The notes below the pieces were generated by a model. That model ran no database searches and was not told the origin of the DNA. It saw only the letters and a program-made list of their open reading frames with translations. Shown in pieces: positions 26,537-38,415 of a stretch of 64,000 nt of DNA. Location of the stretch: the NCBI RefSeq assembly GCF_003635115.1, contig NZ_RBXJ01000001.1, positions 744,001-808,000 on the forward strand, written 5' to 3'. Position 1 is the stretch's first letter, and the number at the start of each line of letters is the position of its first letter. The position numbers and the translations under genes are program-made. This stretch comes from Microbacterium sp. AG1240. Lineage in GTDB: Bacteria; Actinomycetota; Actinomycetes; Actinomycetales; Microbacteriaceae.

Positions 26537-27274
26537 CTAGACGCCCAGCGTGCCGAGGTAGAGCTCGGTGACCTTGGGGTCGTTCAGCAGCTCGCGGCCC
26601 GTGCCGGTGTATGCGTCGCGCCCCTGGTCGAGAACGTAACCGCGGTCGCAGATCTGCAGGCAGCGGCGGGCGTTCTGCTCGACCATGATGCACGTCACCC
26701 CGGCCTTGTTGATCTCGGAGACGCGGATGAACGCCTCGTCCTGCCGCACGGGGGAGAGACCAGCCGACGGCTCGTCGAGAAGCAGCACCTTCGGGTCCAT
26801 CATCAGGGCGCGGCTCATCGCGACCATCTGCCGCTCACCGCCCGAGAGCGAGCCGGCGCGCTGCTTCAGGCGCTTGCCGAGCTCGGCGAAGATGCCGGTG
26901 ACGAACTCGAGTCGTTCCTTGTAGATCTTGGGGTTCTGGTAAAGCCCCATCTGCAGGTTCTCTTCGATCGTCAGGCTGGGGAAGACGTTGTTCGTCTGGG
27001 GGATGAAGCCCACGCCGCGACGCACCAGCTTGTCGGCCTTCAGCCCCGTGATCTCGTCGCCCTCGAGCGAGATGGTGCCGCCGCGAACGTTCACCTGCCC
27101 GAAGATGGCCTTCAGCAGCGTCGACTTGCCGGCACCGTTCGGACCGATGATGCCGATGAGCTCGCCCTGCTCGGCGACCAGCGAGCAGCCGTTGAGGATG
27201 TTCACGCCGGGCAGGTACCCGGCGTGGACGTTGTCGACGACCACGACGGGTGTGGCGGTGGCGGTGGCGCTCAT
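26537..27274 (-). CDS. livF: Branched-chain amino-acid ABC transporter ATPase LivF
   Basis: A 245-residue ABC ATPase. Walker A is GPNGAGKST (residues about 43-51), the signature is LSGGERQMVAM, Walker B is VLLLDEPSAGL, and the switch His is replaced by EQNAR, as is normal for LivF. It binds the cytoplasmic face of the LivHM permease together with LivG. The start overlaps the livG stop (ATGA at 27274-27271). It is the last gene of livH-livM-livG-livF. Confidence 0.93.
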   Translation of the reverse strand: MSATATATPVVVVDNVHAGYLPGVNILNGCSLVAEQGELIGIIGPNGAGKSTLLKAIFGQVNVRGGTISLEGDEITGLKADKLVRRGVGFIPQTNNVFPSLTIEENLQMGLYQNPKIYKERLEFVTGIFAELGKRLKQRAGSLSGGERQMVAMSRALMMDPKVLLLDEPSAGLSPVRQDEAFIRVSEINKAGVTCIMVEQNARRCLQICDRGYVLDQGRDAYTGTGRELLNDPKVTELYLGTLGV

Positions 27275-28290
27275 GCGCGATTCCCTTCGTCTTCGGCCAC
27301 GCCGTCTTCGACGAGGACCGTCGCGTCGGCGTCGACGGATGCTTCGGCATCGGTGGTCGGGTCGGCGTCGACGACGGCGACGCGACCTGTGACGACCCCC
27401 AGGTCGAGGTCCTGGTGGGCGCCGAGGTAGGCATCGATCACGGCGGGGTTCTTCATCACCGAGAGCGGATCTCCCTCCGCGACGATGCGTCCTTCCGCCA
27501 TCACGACGACCCAGTCCGCGATGTGGCGCACCATGTGCATGTCGTGCTCGACGAAGAGCACGGTCATACCGAGGTCCTTCAGGTCGAGGATGTGGTCGAG
27601 GAGCGACTGCGTCAGGGCGGGGTTCACACCGGCCATCGGCTCGTCGAGCATGACGAGGGTCGGATCGGTCATGAGCGACCGGGCCATCTCGAGGAGCTTG
27701 CGCTGACCGCCCGACAAAGACGCGGCGAAGTCGTCGGCCTTCGCGTCGAGCTTGAACTTGGCGAGCAGCTTCATGGCCCGCGCTTCGATCTCTTCGTCCT
27801 GCTTGCGCCAGATCGCCGGGATGAGCCCCTGCCAGAAGTTCTCGCCGCGCTGCTTGCGTGCCCCGAGCTTCATGTTGTCGATCACGGTGAGCAGCCCGAG
27901 CGCCTTCGTGAGCTGGAAGGTGCGCACGAGGCCCATCCGCGACACCCGGTAGGCGGGGATGCCCGAGAGGGATTTGCCCTCGAACGTCCACGACCCGCTG
28001 TTGGGCTTGTCGAAGCCGGTCAGGAGGTTGAACAGGGTGGTCTTGCCCGCACCGTTCGGGCCGATCAGGGCCGTGATCGCCCCGCGGGGGACCTCGAGGT
28101 GCTCGACGTCGACCGCGGTCACACCGCCGAACGATCGCGTGATGCCGTCGGCGACGATGATCGGGTCGACCTTCTTCACGCCGGGGACCGCTTCGCCGAT
28201 GTGCAGGCCGGTGGCCTTCGCACGCGGAGTGGGGGAGGTGAGCGGCGCGGGCTCGATCGGAGCGTCGCTGGGGGAGGCGCTATTTGACAA
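27271..28290 (-). CDS. livG: Branched-chain amino-acid ABC transporter ATPase LivG
   Basis: A 339-residue ABC ATPase: Walker A GPNGAGKTT, signature LSGGQRKLLEM, Walker B LVMLDEPMAGV and the LivG-type switch VEHDM. It is longer than the usual ~255 residues: about 40 residues precede the domain and about 45 acidic residues (Asp/Ala/Val-rich) follow it. Those extensions are disordered and of unknown use. The gene overlaps livM by 11 nt and livF by 4 nt. Confidence 0.92.
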   Translation of the reverse strand: MSNSASPSDAPIEPAPLTSPTPRAKATGLHIGEAVPGVKKVDPIIVADGITRSFGGVTAVDVEHLEVPRGAITALIGPNGAGKTTLFNLLTGFDKPNSGSWTFEGKSLSGIPAYRVSRMGLVRTFQLTKALGLLTVIDNMKLGARKQRGENFWQGLIPAIWRKQDEEIEARAMKLLAKFKLDAKADDFAASLSGGQRKLLEMARSLMTDPTLVMLDEPMAGVNPALTQSLLDHILDLKDLGMTVLFVEHDMHMVRHIADWVVVMAEGRIVAEGDPLSVMKNPAVIDAYLGAHQDLDLGVVTGRVAVVDADPTTDAEASVDADATVLVEDGVAEDEGNRA

Positions 28291-29260
28291 AGGTCAGCTC
28301 CTTCTTGTTGCCGAGGATTCCCTGCGGCATGAAGATCACGAGCAGCATGAGCGCCACACCCACGAGGATGAAGCGCACCGTTCCCGCCTGGATCTCCGAC
28401 ATGAACGGGAGGACGCCCGCGCTCACGAGAGCGGGGAGGACGTTGGAGAGGAAGGTCTGCAGCACCCAGAAGATGAGCGATCCCAGGAGAGGCCCGAAGA
28501 CCGTCGCCGCTCCGCCGAGGAGGAGCGCCGTCCAGACGAAGAAGGTCAGCGACGTGACGTAGACGCCGGGGCTGACCGCCGAGGGGAGCGCGTAGACGAT
28601 GCCGCCCGCCGCCGCGAGGACGCCACCGAGAACCAGCGCCTGCAGCTTGTAGGAGAAGACGTTCTTACCGAGCGAGCGCACGGCGTCCTCGTCTTCACGG
28701 ATGCCCTTCAACACGCGACCCCAGGGGCTGCGCGTGACCATCCACACGACGAGTGCGGCGATCGCGAGGGTCACGAGTCCCGTGATGCGCACCCACCAGT
28801 CGGTCTCGTTGTAGGTGAACGGACCGAAACCGTAGGTGCCGGCCGGGATCGGGTTCGACGACCGGAAGCTCTCGTGGTAGCCGCTCAGGCCGTCGGCCGA
28901 CCCGGTGACGTCTTCGAACGCCGTCGTGAGGAACAGCAGTCGAACGACCTCCGCGGCGGCGATGGTGACGATCGCGAGATAGTCTCCGCGCAATCGCAGC
29001 GTGGGTATGCCGAGGATGAGGGCGAAGACGGCGGAGGCGACGAGCCCGATGAGGGCCGCGAGCCACCAGGGCAGTCCGAAGCTCAGGACCGAGATGGCAT
29101 AGCCGTAGGCGCCGATCGCCATGAAGCCGGCGATGCCCATGTTGATGAGTCCGCCGTAGCCGAAGTGCACGGCCAGGCCCAGTGCCGCCAGCGCGTAGCC
29201 GAGGGTCGCCGGGCTGAGGATCGAGGATGCGGTGTTCGAGAGGATCTGGAGCCAGTCCAT
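28280..29260 (-). CDS. livM: Branched-chain amino-acid ABC transporter permease LivM
   Basis: A 326-residue permease with about nine hydrophobic segments. It contains GYGGLINMGIAGFMAIGAYGYA near residue 34 and the cytoplasmic coupling loop WGRVLKGIREDEDAVRSLGKN (about 192-212), as usual for LivM. It forms the channel with LivH. It starts 9 nt after livH and overlaps livG. Confidence 0.92.
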   Translation of the reverse strand: MDWLQILSNTASSILSPATLGYALAALGLAVHFGYGGLINMGIAGFMAIGAYGYAISVLSFGLPWWLAALIGLVASAVFALILGIPTLRLRGDYLAIVTIAAAEVVRLLFLTTAFEDVTGSADGLSGYHESFRSSNPIPAGTYGFGPFTYNETDWWVRITGLVTLAIAALVVWMVTRSPWGRVLKGIREDEDAVRSLGKNVFSYKLQALVLGGVLAAAGGIVYALPSAVSPGVYVTSLTFFVWTALLLGGAATVFGPLLGSLIFWVLQTFLSNVLPALVSAGVLPFMSEIQAGTVRFILVGVALMLLVIFMPQGILGNKKELTFVK

Positions 29261-29269
29261 TATTCGCGC

Positions 29270-30592
29270 CTAACCTATTCTTTCGCGGCGGCCGAGGATG
29301 CCCTGCGGGCGGAACAGCAGGATCACGATGAGGACGACCAGCGCTGTGGCGTACTTCAGATCCGAGGGGACGCCGAACAGGGTCGAGACCTCGACGAGGA
29401 GGCCGACGATGATCGAGCCGACCAGCGCGCCGAGGGCGGTGCCGAGCCCGCCGAGCGTGACCGCGGCGAACATGAGCAGCAGCACCTGCGCACCCATGTC
29501 CCACTTGATGCCCGGGCGGTAGTAGGCGTAGAGCACGCCGGAGAGGGCGGCAAGGCCTCCCGCCACGACCCACACGACCCGGACGACGTAGTCCACGTCG
29601 ATGCCCGAGGCCGAAGCGAGCGAGGGGTTGTCGGAGATGGCCCGCGTGGCCTTGCCCAGCCGCGAGAACGTGAGCCAGAGGGCGAACGCGACGATCACGA
29701 CGATCGAGATGGCGATCGAGACCATGTCGATGACGCTCAGCTGCACGACGCCGAACAGTGGGATCTTCGGCTCGGAGGCGAACGGGAGCTGGCTCGTGCC
29801 GCCGCCGATGAAGTACTGGAAGACGTACCGCATCGCGAGCGAGAGGCCGATGCTCACGATCATGAGCTGCACCGCTCCCACCCGCTTACGCCGCAGTGGT
29901 CGCCAGAGGATCATGTCGAGGATGAGCCCCAGTCCGCCGCCGAGGATGACCGCGAGAGGGAAGCCCAGCCACACGGGGAGCGCGAGCGTCGCCGGGCCCA
30001 CGAGGAACAGGGCGATGACCGCGCCGAAGGTGACCATCTCGCCGTGGGCGAAGTTGGAGATACCGGTCGTGCCGAAGACGAGGGACAGTCCGACCGCGGC
30101 CAGGGCGAGCATGAGGCCGAAGCTGAGGCCCTGGACGACGCGCTGCACGAGCTGATCGGCGAAACCGGTGACGCTGCGTTCTCCCTCGCCGATGAAGAAG
30201 TTGACGCTGACGCGACCGCCGGCTCCCACCTCCACTTCCTTGGCGTTGGGGGTGTCGTCTTCCGGGTCGACGACCGCGATGCCGTCGGGCAGGGTCGACT
30301 CGTCGAGCGTGACGACGTATTCCTCGCCGCGCTCGGGAACACCGACACGCCACTGTCCCTCGGCGTCGGTCTCTACTTCCTGCTCACCGCCCGGACCGGT
30401 CACGACGAGCACGACGCCCGCCAGGGGTTCGCCGTCGAGTTGGACGTTGCCGCTGATGCGATAGGGGTCGTCTTCGGCCGCGTGCGCCGGCGTCACACCG
30501 GCGAAGAGCCCGAGCAGCGTCAGCATCAGCGCGATGACGGCTGGGATGACACCCGCGCGAACTCGTGGTGGCGCGGTGGTGGTGGGTCTCAC
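29270..30592 (-). CDS. livH: LivH-type permease with an N-terminal secreted beta-domain
   Basis: A 440-residue fusion. A signal-like segment (about residues 14-37, ending AHA) is followed by an extracytoplasmic domain (about 38-135) with YRISGNVQLDGEPLAGVVLVV and GQWRVGVP, resembling carboxypeptidase-regulatory or CnaB-like beta-sandwiches. A LivH permease domain of about 300 residues follows, with GTTGISNFAHGEMVTFGA and the coupling loop TRAISDNPSLASASGI. Ordinary LivH has only the permease. GTG 30592 is chosen because GGAGG lies 4 nt upstream and it yields a proper signal peptide; an ATG at 30619 has no such site. The added domain may hold ligand or the binding protein near the channel; this is inferred. 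Confidence 0.85.
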   Translation of the reverse strand: MRPTTTAPPRVRAGVIPAVIALMLTLLGLFAGVTPAHAAEDDPYRISGNVQLDGEPLAGVVLVVTGPGGEQEVETDAEGQWRVGVPERGEEYVVTLDESTLPDGIAVVDPEDDTPNAKEVEVGAGGRVSVNFFIGEGERSVTGFADQLVQRVVQGLSFGLMLALAAVGLSLVFGTTGISNFAHGEMVTFGAVIALFLVGPATLALPVWLGFPLAVILGGGLGLILDMILWRPLRRKRVGAVQLMIVSIGLSLAMRYVFQYFIGGGTSQLPFASEPKIPLFGVVQLSVIDMVSIAISIVVIVAFALWLTFSRLGKATRAISDNPSLASASGIDVDYVVRVVWVVAGGLAALSGVLYAYYRPGIKWDMGAQVLLLMFAAVTLGGLGTALGALVGSIIVGLLVEVSTLFGVPSDLKYATALVVLIVILLFRPQGILGRRERIG

Positions 30593-30761
30593 GGATCCTC
30601 CAGTCGGGGGCGCCGACATCGAGTCGCATCGGCAATGATGAAGACGTTACGAGCGTAATGTGTCGTCGGTGTTTCACAGCGAAACCCGAAGATCGCGGGA
30701 ACGCTGAGGGGAATACTAGGTCGGCCACGGCCGTGTCGGGGTATTTCCGGGAATGAACTAA

Positions 30762-32363
<1,602 letters not shown>

Positions 32364-32369
32364 CGGCGC

Positions 32370-32375
32370 TACGCT
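32370..32375 (+). promoter_or_regulatory. Leaderless -10 hexamer for the TMEM175-type gene
   Basis: TACGCT lies 6 nt before ATG 32382 and directly touches GTG 32376, so the ATG is the likely start. Confidence 0.5.
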
Positions 32376-32381
32376 GTGCGG

Positions 32382-33023
32382 ATGTTCGCACGGCGCTCGC
32401 ATCCGGATGCGACCCAGGGCACGGGTCGACTGGAGGCCTTCACCGATGGGGTGTTCGCCATCGCGGCGACCCTGCTCGTCCTCGACCTGACGTCGAACTC
32501 GATCGGGTCGGTGTCGTCGGACGGCGACCTGCTGGCCGGCCTGCGTGACATGAGCGGGTTGTTCTTCAACTTCGTGCTCAGCTTCGTGCTGCTGTGCCTG
32601 CTGTGGATGACCCATACGCAGCAGTTCGAGCACGTCGCCCGCGTCGACGGCGTCGTCGTCTGGCTCAACAACGCCCGGCTGCTGTTCATCGTGCTCATCC
32701 CGTTCGTGACGGGGCTCACCACGGAGTACTCCGCGTTCCTCGTCGGCCGTGTCGTCATGCCGGTCACTTTCTTCTTCGCCGTCGTCATCAGCTGGTTGCA
32801 GTGGATGTGGGCCCGCCGTCACCGGGAACGGATGCTGCCGGACCTGTCCGAGGCGCAGGCCGCCGCGATCGGACGGGCGGGGCTGAGCGCCGTGATCATC
32901 TCGGTCGCCGTCATCGCGCTGTCGACCGTCGCGGGGTCGATCGCCTTCGTGCTCTTCCTCCTCGATCCCGTCGTCACGCGGCTGCTGCAGCGCGGTCTCC
33001 CGCGCGACTCCACCGCATCCTGA
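32382..33023 (+). CDS. TMEM175-family (DUF1211) membrane protein, putative potassium channel
   Basis: A 213-residue membrane protein with about six hydrophobic segments. The first segment has RLEAFTDGVFAIAATLLVLDL, which contains the R-x3-F-[ST]-D motif of the TMEM175 family; bacterial members studied form potassium-selective channels. The second half has LWMTHTQQF and NNARLLFIVLIPF, also usual. Transport activity here is inferred. It starts 18 nt after guaB and has its own -10 box. Confidence 0.82.
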   Translation: MFARRSHPDATQGTGRLEAFTDGVFAIAATLLVLDLTSNSIGSVSSDGDLLAGLRDMSGLFFNFVLSFVLLCLLWMTHTQQFEHVARVDGVVVWLNNARLLFIVLIPFVTGLTTEYSAFLVGRVVMPVTFFFAVVISWLQWMWARRHRERMLPDLSEAQAAAIGRAGLSAVIISVAVIALSTVAGSIAFVLFLLDPVVTRLLQRGLPRDSTAS

Positions 33024-33030
33024 GCCCGCT

Positions 33031-33095
33031 CGAGACACGCGGATCGGCGCAGACGCGCCGCCTGGCGGTGCGTCTCGGCCGAATGCGGTGTTTCG
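33031..33095. repeat. Imperfect palindromic element
   Basis: CGAGACAC (33031-33038) and the near-inverse GTGTTTCG (33088-33095) enclose a second possible partner, GTGCGTCTCG (33068-33077). The element fills most of the gap before guaB3. It may be a degraded terminator or a dispersed repeat. Confidence 0.35.
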
Positions 33096-33127
33096 GCGGG
33101 GACCGGGGGGATGTCAGGCCGCGCGGG

Positions 33128-33133
33128 TAGGCT
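33128..33133 (+). promoter_or_regulatory. Leaderless -10 hexamer for guaB3
   Basis: TAGGCT ends 6 nt before the GTG at 33140. Confidence 0.5.
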
Positions 33134-33139
33134 GGGAGG

Positions 33140-34261
33140 GTGAGTATGGAGATCGATCTCGGCCGCGCCAAGCGCGCTCGCCGCGCCTACACGTTCGACG
33201 ACATCGCGGTCGTGCCGTCGCGGCGCACGCGCAACCCCGAAGACGTCTCGACGGCGTGGACGATCGACGCGTTCCAGTTCTCGATCCCCGTGCTCGGCGC
33301 ACCGATGGACTCCGTCGTCAGCCCGCGCACCGCGATCATGCTGGGGCAGCTCGGCGGCCTCGGCGTGCTCGACCTCGAGGGGCTGTGGACGCGGTACGAC
33401 GACCCCGAGCCGCTGCTGGCCGAGATCGCCTCGCTCGGCGACGGCGAGGCCACCCGCCGCATGCAGGAGCTCTACGCCGAGCCCATCAAGCCCGAGCTCG
33501 TTCGCGACCGCCTCGCCGAGATCCGGGCCGCGGGTGTCACCGTCGCCGGCTCCCTCACTCCGCAGCGCACCCAGGACTTCTACGAGACCGTCGTCGCCGC
33601 GGGCGTCGACCTCTTCGTCATCCGCGGCACCACGGTCTCGGCCGAGCACGTGTCGTCGGTCGACCAGCCGCTGAACCTGAAGAAGTTCATCTACGACCTC
33701 GACGTGCCCGTCATCGTCGGCGGTGCGGCGACCTACACGGCCGCCCTGCACCTCATGCGCACGGGCGCCGCCGGCGTGCTGGTGGGCTTCGGCGGCGGCG
33801 CGGCCTCCACGACGCGCGCCACTCTGGGGCTGCATGCTCCGATGGCGACCGCCGTCGCCGACGTCGCAGGTGCACGCCGCGACTACCTCGACGAATCGGG
33901 CGGACGCTACGTGCACGTCATCGCCGACGGGGGAGTCGGCACCTCGGGAGACATCGTCAAGGCGCTCGCGATGGGCGCCGACGCCGTCATGCTCGGGGTC
34001 GCGCTCGCGCGAGCGACCGATGCTCCGGGGCACGGCTACCACTGGGGTCCCGAAGCACACCACCCCCAGCTCCCGCGGGGGCGCCGCGTGCGGGTGTCGC
34101 AGGTCGGTCCCCTCGAGGAAGTGCTCTACGGACCGGCGCCCGTCGCGGACGGCACGGCGAACCTCATCGGAGCGCTTCGCAAATCCATGGCGACCACGGG
34201 GTACTCCGACCTCAAGGAGTTCCAGCGCGTGGAGGTCGTCGTCGCGCCCTACGGCCACTGA
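33140..34261 (+). CDS. guaB3: GuaB3-family IMP dehydrogenase-related protein
   Basis: A 373-residue TIM-barrel protein of the GuaB3 group without CBS domains. It starts MEIDLGRAKRARRAYTFDDI after a GTG-Ser pair and ends DLKEFQRVEVVVAPYGH. The loop that carries the catalytic cysteine in GuaB (GPGSICTTR) reads GGGAASTTR here, so serine stands in its place. Members studied in other bacteria act as GMP reductases, but activity without this cysteine is uncertain. The stop overlaps the SURF1 start by 1 nt. Confidence 0.88.
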   Translation: MSMEIDLGRAKRARRAYTFDDIAVVPSRRTRNPEDVSTAWTIDAFQFSIPVLGAPMDSVVSPRTAIMLGQLGGLGVLDLEGLWTRYDDPEPLLAEIASLGDGEATRRMQELYAEPIKPELVRDRLAEIRAAGVTVAGSLTPQRTQDFYETVVAAGVDLFVIRGTTVSAEHVSSVDQPLNLKKFIYDLDVPVIVGGAATYTAALHLMRTGAAGVLVGFGGGAASTTRATLGLHAPMATAVADVAGARRDYLDESGGRYVHVIADGGVGTSGDIVKALAMGADAVMLGVALARATDAPGHGYHWGPEAHHPQLPRGRRVRVSQVGPLEEVLYGPAPVADGTANLIGALRKSMATTGYSDLKEFQRVEVVVAPYGH

Positions 34262-35133
34262 TGACCGATACGACCCCGAGCGCACCCCGTGACGACGCAG
34301 CCGTGACCGCGTCGATGATCGACCCCGTCAAGGCCTACGCCCCGACGTTGCGCGAGGTGATGCTGCGGCCGCGGTGGATCGGCGTGCTCGCCGTCTGCCT
34401 CGTCGTAGCCGGTGTGTTCGCGTGGCTCGGTCAGTGGCAGCTCAGCCGGGCCATCGACACCTCGCCGCCCCCGCCGGGGTCGACCGAGGTCGTGCGTCCG
34501 CTCGACGAAATCGTCGCACCGGGGAAGTATCTCGAGGAGCCCCTCGTCGGGCAGCGGGTCGACGTCTCGGGCACCTGGGTGCCCGACGACTTCATCGTCG
34601 TCTCCTCCCGCTTCAACGACGACGTGCAGGGGTACTGGGTCACCGGTCAGCTCCGCGTCGCCGACGCCCCGTCGCCGGTCTCGTTGGCCGTCGCGGTGGG
34701 ATGGACCAGCGACAAGGCGCAGGCCGAGTCCGCCGCATCCGCCCTGTCGGCGCAGGCCGCCGCCTCCCCGGCGCGCGTGGACCTGACGGGGCGCATCATC
34801 TCGGACGAGGGGGCCGCCGTCCCCGCCAGGACCGACCCGCAGGAGATCCCGAGGATGTCGCCCGCCGCCCTGCTCTCGCGGTGGCACGACACGGCCGACC
34901 TCGAGGTCTACCGCCCCTATCTGACGGCGGCGGAGCCGCTGGGCGGACTCGACGCGATCTCGTCGCCCGCGCCCGCCGAGGGTTCCAACGTCAACTGGCT
35001 CAACATCTTCTACGCGGCGGAGTGGGCCGTGTTCGCGGGCTTCGCCTTCTACCTCTGGTACCGCCTGGCCCGCGACGCTTGGGAGAAGGAGATCGAAGAC
35101 CTCGAGGATGCGGCGGGAGACGCCGCCGCGTAA
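34261..35133 (+). CDS. SURF1-family cytochrome oxidase assembly protein
   Basis: A 290-residue protein with two membrane segments (about residues 40-60 and 248-266) and an external loop between them, the SURF1/SHY1 layout. The signature RWIGVLAVCLVVAGVFAWLGQWQ ends the first segment, and NWLNIFYAAEWAVFAGFAFY forms the second. SURF1 helps insert heme a into cytochrome c oxidase. It begins on the last base of guaB3 (TGATG), a common actinobacterial pairing. Confidence 0.9.
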   Translation: MTDTTPSAPRDDAAVTASMIDPVKAYAPTLREVMLRPRWIGVLAVCLVVAGVFAWLGQWQLSRAIDTSPPPPGSTEVVRPLDEIVAPGKYLEEPLVGQRVDVSGTWVPDDFIVVSSRFNDDVQGYWVTGQLRVADAPSPVSLAVAVGWTSDKAQAESAASALSAQAAASPARVDLTGRIISDEGAAVPARTDPQEIPRMSPAALLSRWHDTADLEVYRPYLTAAEPLGGLDAISSPAPAEGSNVNWLNIFYAAEWAVFAGFAFYLWYRLARDAWEKEIEDLEDAAGDAAA

Positions 35134-35163
35134 GCGCCGCCTGGTCGGGGGCGACGCGTCCGC

Positions 35164-35436
35164 TCAGGGCAGGTCGAGTCCTAGTCGGTGAAGATCGGCG
35201 GTCGTGATCCGGGAGGGATCCGCGCCGAGCCGGTCGACCTCGTCGCGAAGGTCGCGGACTTCTTCGGTGAGGGCGGTGATGGCCGTCTGAGCGTGATGGA
35301 GCGCGACCGCGAGCATCCGAACGGGATTCTCGTCGTCCTCGACATGGCCCACGACGGGCATGGCCACCGATTCACCGTCCAGGGCAGTGGCGATGAGCGC
35401 CGAGTTCTGCTCGGCGAGATGCAGGTTGTCGGTCAC
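35164..35436 (-). CDS. Small coiled-coil protein
   Basis: A 90-residue soluble protein. The middle (about residues 40-70) is a predicted amphipathic helix with TAITALTEEVRDLRDEVDRLG, likely a short coiled coil. The start is a GTG at 35436 with GGGAGA 4-5 nt upstream, which supports real translation. No family is recognised. It stands alone between SURF1 (convergent) and the DUF3817 gene. Confidence 0.6.
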   Translation of the reverse strand: MTDNLHLAEQNSALIATALDGESVAMPVVGHVEDDENPVRMLAVALHHAQTAITALTEEVRDLRDEVDRLGADPSRITTADLHRLGLDLP

Positions 35437-35673
35437 GGTTTCTCCCAGGGGAAGGCTGCAGCGAGAATCCCGCGTCGTGCCGAGCGTGGAGCTCGCGGCG
35501 AGCAGTCTGCGGGGTTCAGCCGGGGGCTGGGGCTTGCGGAGAGGCTACTCGCCTTCCGCCTCGTCCGCAGGTGATCACCGCGATCCATAGGAGAGTCCCA
35601 GTGGATGCTTCGTCGATTCGGCCCGGATGAACGGCCGGGTCACTCCTCCGAAGAACTGATCGTTCGACATCGA

Positions 35674-35710
35674 CCGACCGCCCTCTCCCCGCGCGGGGGA
35701 GGGCAGTCGG
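35674..35710 (+). terminator. Strong hairpin upstream of the DUF3817 gene
   Basis: A long GC-rich stem with one mismatch and one G-T wobble (35674-35689 with 35695-35710), followed by GTTTT. It probably ends transcription entering from the left. The gap 35437-35673 shows no gene that I can support. Confidence 0.65.
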
Positions 35711-35726
35711 CGTTTTCGCCGCCGTC

Positions 35727-35732
35727 TAGAAT
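35727..35732 (+). promoter_or_regulatory. Leaderless -10 hexamer for the DUF3817 gene
   Basis: TAGAAT ends 7 nt before ATG 35740 and overlaps an alternative ATG at 35731, which is therefore unlikely to be used. Confidence 0.5.
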
Positions 35733-35739
35733 GGAGCCC

Positions 35740-36251
35740 ATGCCTCGAGCCCCGAAACTCGCATCATTTCCTGCGATCCGCGGAGCCTTGAAGTTCTACC
35801 AGATCTGCTCGGTCATCACGGGTGTCGGCCTGCTGCTGCTCCTGACCGAGATGATCCTGAAGTACACCCCGCTGCACGTCGAGCTCTTCGCCGGCGGGAC
35901 GCGCGGTCTCCTGTACTTCGCCCCGGCGATCCCCGGTCCGGCGTGCGAGTGGTTCTCGCTCTTCCTGCCGGGAGGCAACGGGTGCGAGATCCTCTCCACC
36001 GGTGACGGCGTCAACATCTCCCTCGCGATCCTCGTCGTTCACGGATGGTTCTACGTCGTCTACCTGTTCTCGTGCTTCCGCATCTGGAGTCTGATGCGCT
36101 GGCCCTTCCCGCGGTTCATCCTGCTCGCCCTCGGCGGCGTCGTCCCGCTCCTCTCCTTCTTCCTCGAGGCCGTCACGGCCCGGAAGGTCACCACCTACCT
36201 CGCAGAACGCGAGGCGGCCGAAGCATCCGTTCCTGCACCGGAAGGCACCCG

Positions 36252-36255
<4 letters not shown>
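35740..36255 (+). CDS. DUF3817 integral membrane protein
   Basis: A 171-residue protein with about four hydrophobic segments. The N-terminal [20 protein letters not shown] and the later [21 protein letters not shown] match DUF3817 (YdzA-like) proteins, which often sit next to guaA in Actinobacteria. Function is unknown. Its stop overlaps the guaA TTG start (TTGA at 36252-36255), so the two are translationally coupled. Confidence 0.82.
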
Positions 36256-37832
<1,577 letters not shown>

Positions 37833-37854
37833 CGCGGAGCCTACGGGCTCCGCG
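37833..37854 (+). terminator. Hairpin after guaA
   Basis: A 9-bp stem CGCGGAGCC-TACG-GGCTCCGCG begins directly after the guaA stop, without a U-tract. Confidence 0.55.
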
Positions 37855-37965
37855 GTGACGGTCGGCCCTCGGGTGTCGGCTCCGTGCGCCTTCGGCCGAC
37901 ATCCGTCTGCTGTCCGGTGGCGTCGCCCCTAGCCCGACCCCTCGGGGAGAGAAGAGGATGAGGGG

Positions 37966-38415
37966 ATGAGCGAGAGATTCGTGCGACCCACGACGATGGA
38001 CGAGGGGTTCAACCGCGTCGTGGGGTTTCTCACGCGGATCGGAATCCCGCTCGCCGGCAGCCGAGTGCTGGCCGTGCGGGGGCGATCGAGCGGCGAGTGG
38101 CGCACGACGCCGGTCAATCCGCTCCGGGTCGGCGGCGAACGCTACCTCGTCGCGCCGCGGGGCAACGCGCAGTGGGTGCGAAACCTCCGGGTCTCCGGCG
38201 AGGGCGAGCTCCGCGCCGGACGCCGGGTCGAGGCGTTCACAGCCGTCGAGATCGACGATGCGGAGAAGCCCGCGATCCTTCGTGCCTATCTGAAGGCCTG
38301 GGCCTGGGAGGTCGGGCGCTTCTTCGAGGGGGTGAACGCGGATTCTTCCGACGAGGAGCTCGCCGAGATCGCTCCGGGCTTTCCCGTGTTCCGGATAGGA
38401 AGATCGCGCCCATGA
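37966..38415 (+). CDS. Nitroreductase-family deazaflavin (F420)-dependent oxidoreductase
   Basis: A 149-residue protein of the Ddn-like split-barrel family. The motif RGRSSGEWRTTPVNPLRVGG (about residues 40-59) followed by APRGNAQWVRNLRVSGEGEL is typical of members that bind F420 through basic residues. The electron acceptor is unknown. It overlaps the glycosyltransferase gene by 4 nt (ATGA), so the two form an operon. F420 itself is not made by genes in this window. Confidence 0.85.
   Translation: MSERFVRPTTMDEGFNRVVGFLTRIGIPLAGSRVLAVRGRSSGEWRTTPVNPLRVGGERYLVAPRGNAQWVRNLRVSGEGELRAGRRVEAFTAVEIDDAEKPAILRAYLKAWAWEVGRFFEGVNADSSDEELAEIAPGFPVFRIGRSRP

Noticed and set aside
27959..30658. A 899-codon open frame on the plus strand antisense to livH and livM
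   Set aside because: It is a by-product of GC-rich codon use opposite real genes. Its translation is rich in Asp, Glu, Arg and His with no domain, and livHM on the other strand have clear motifs.
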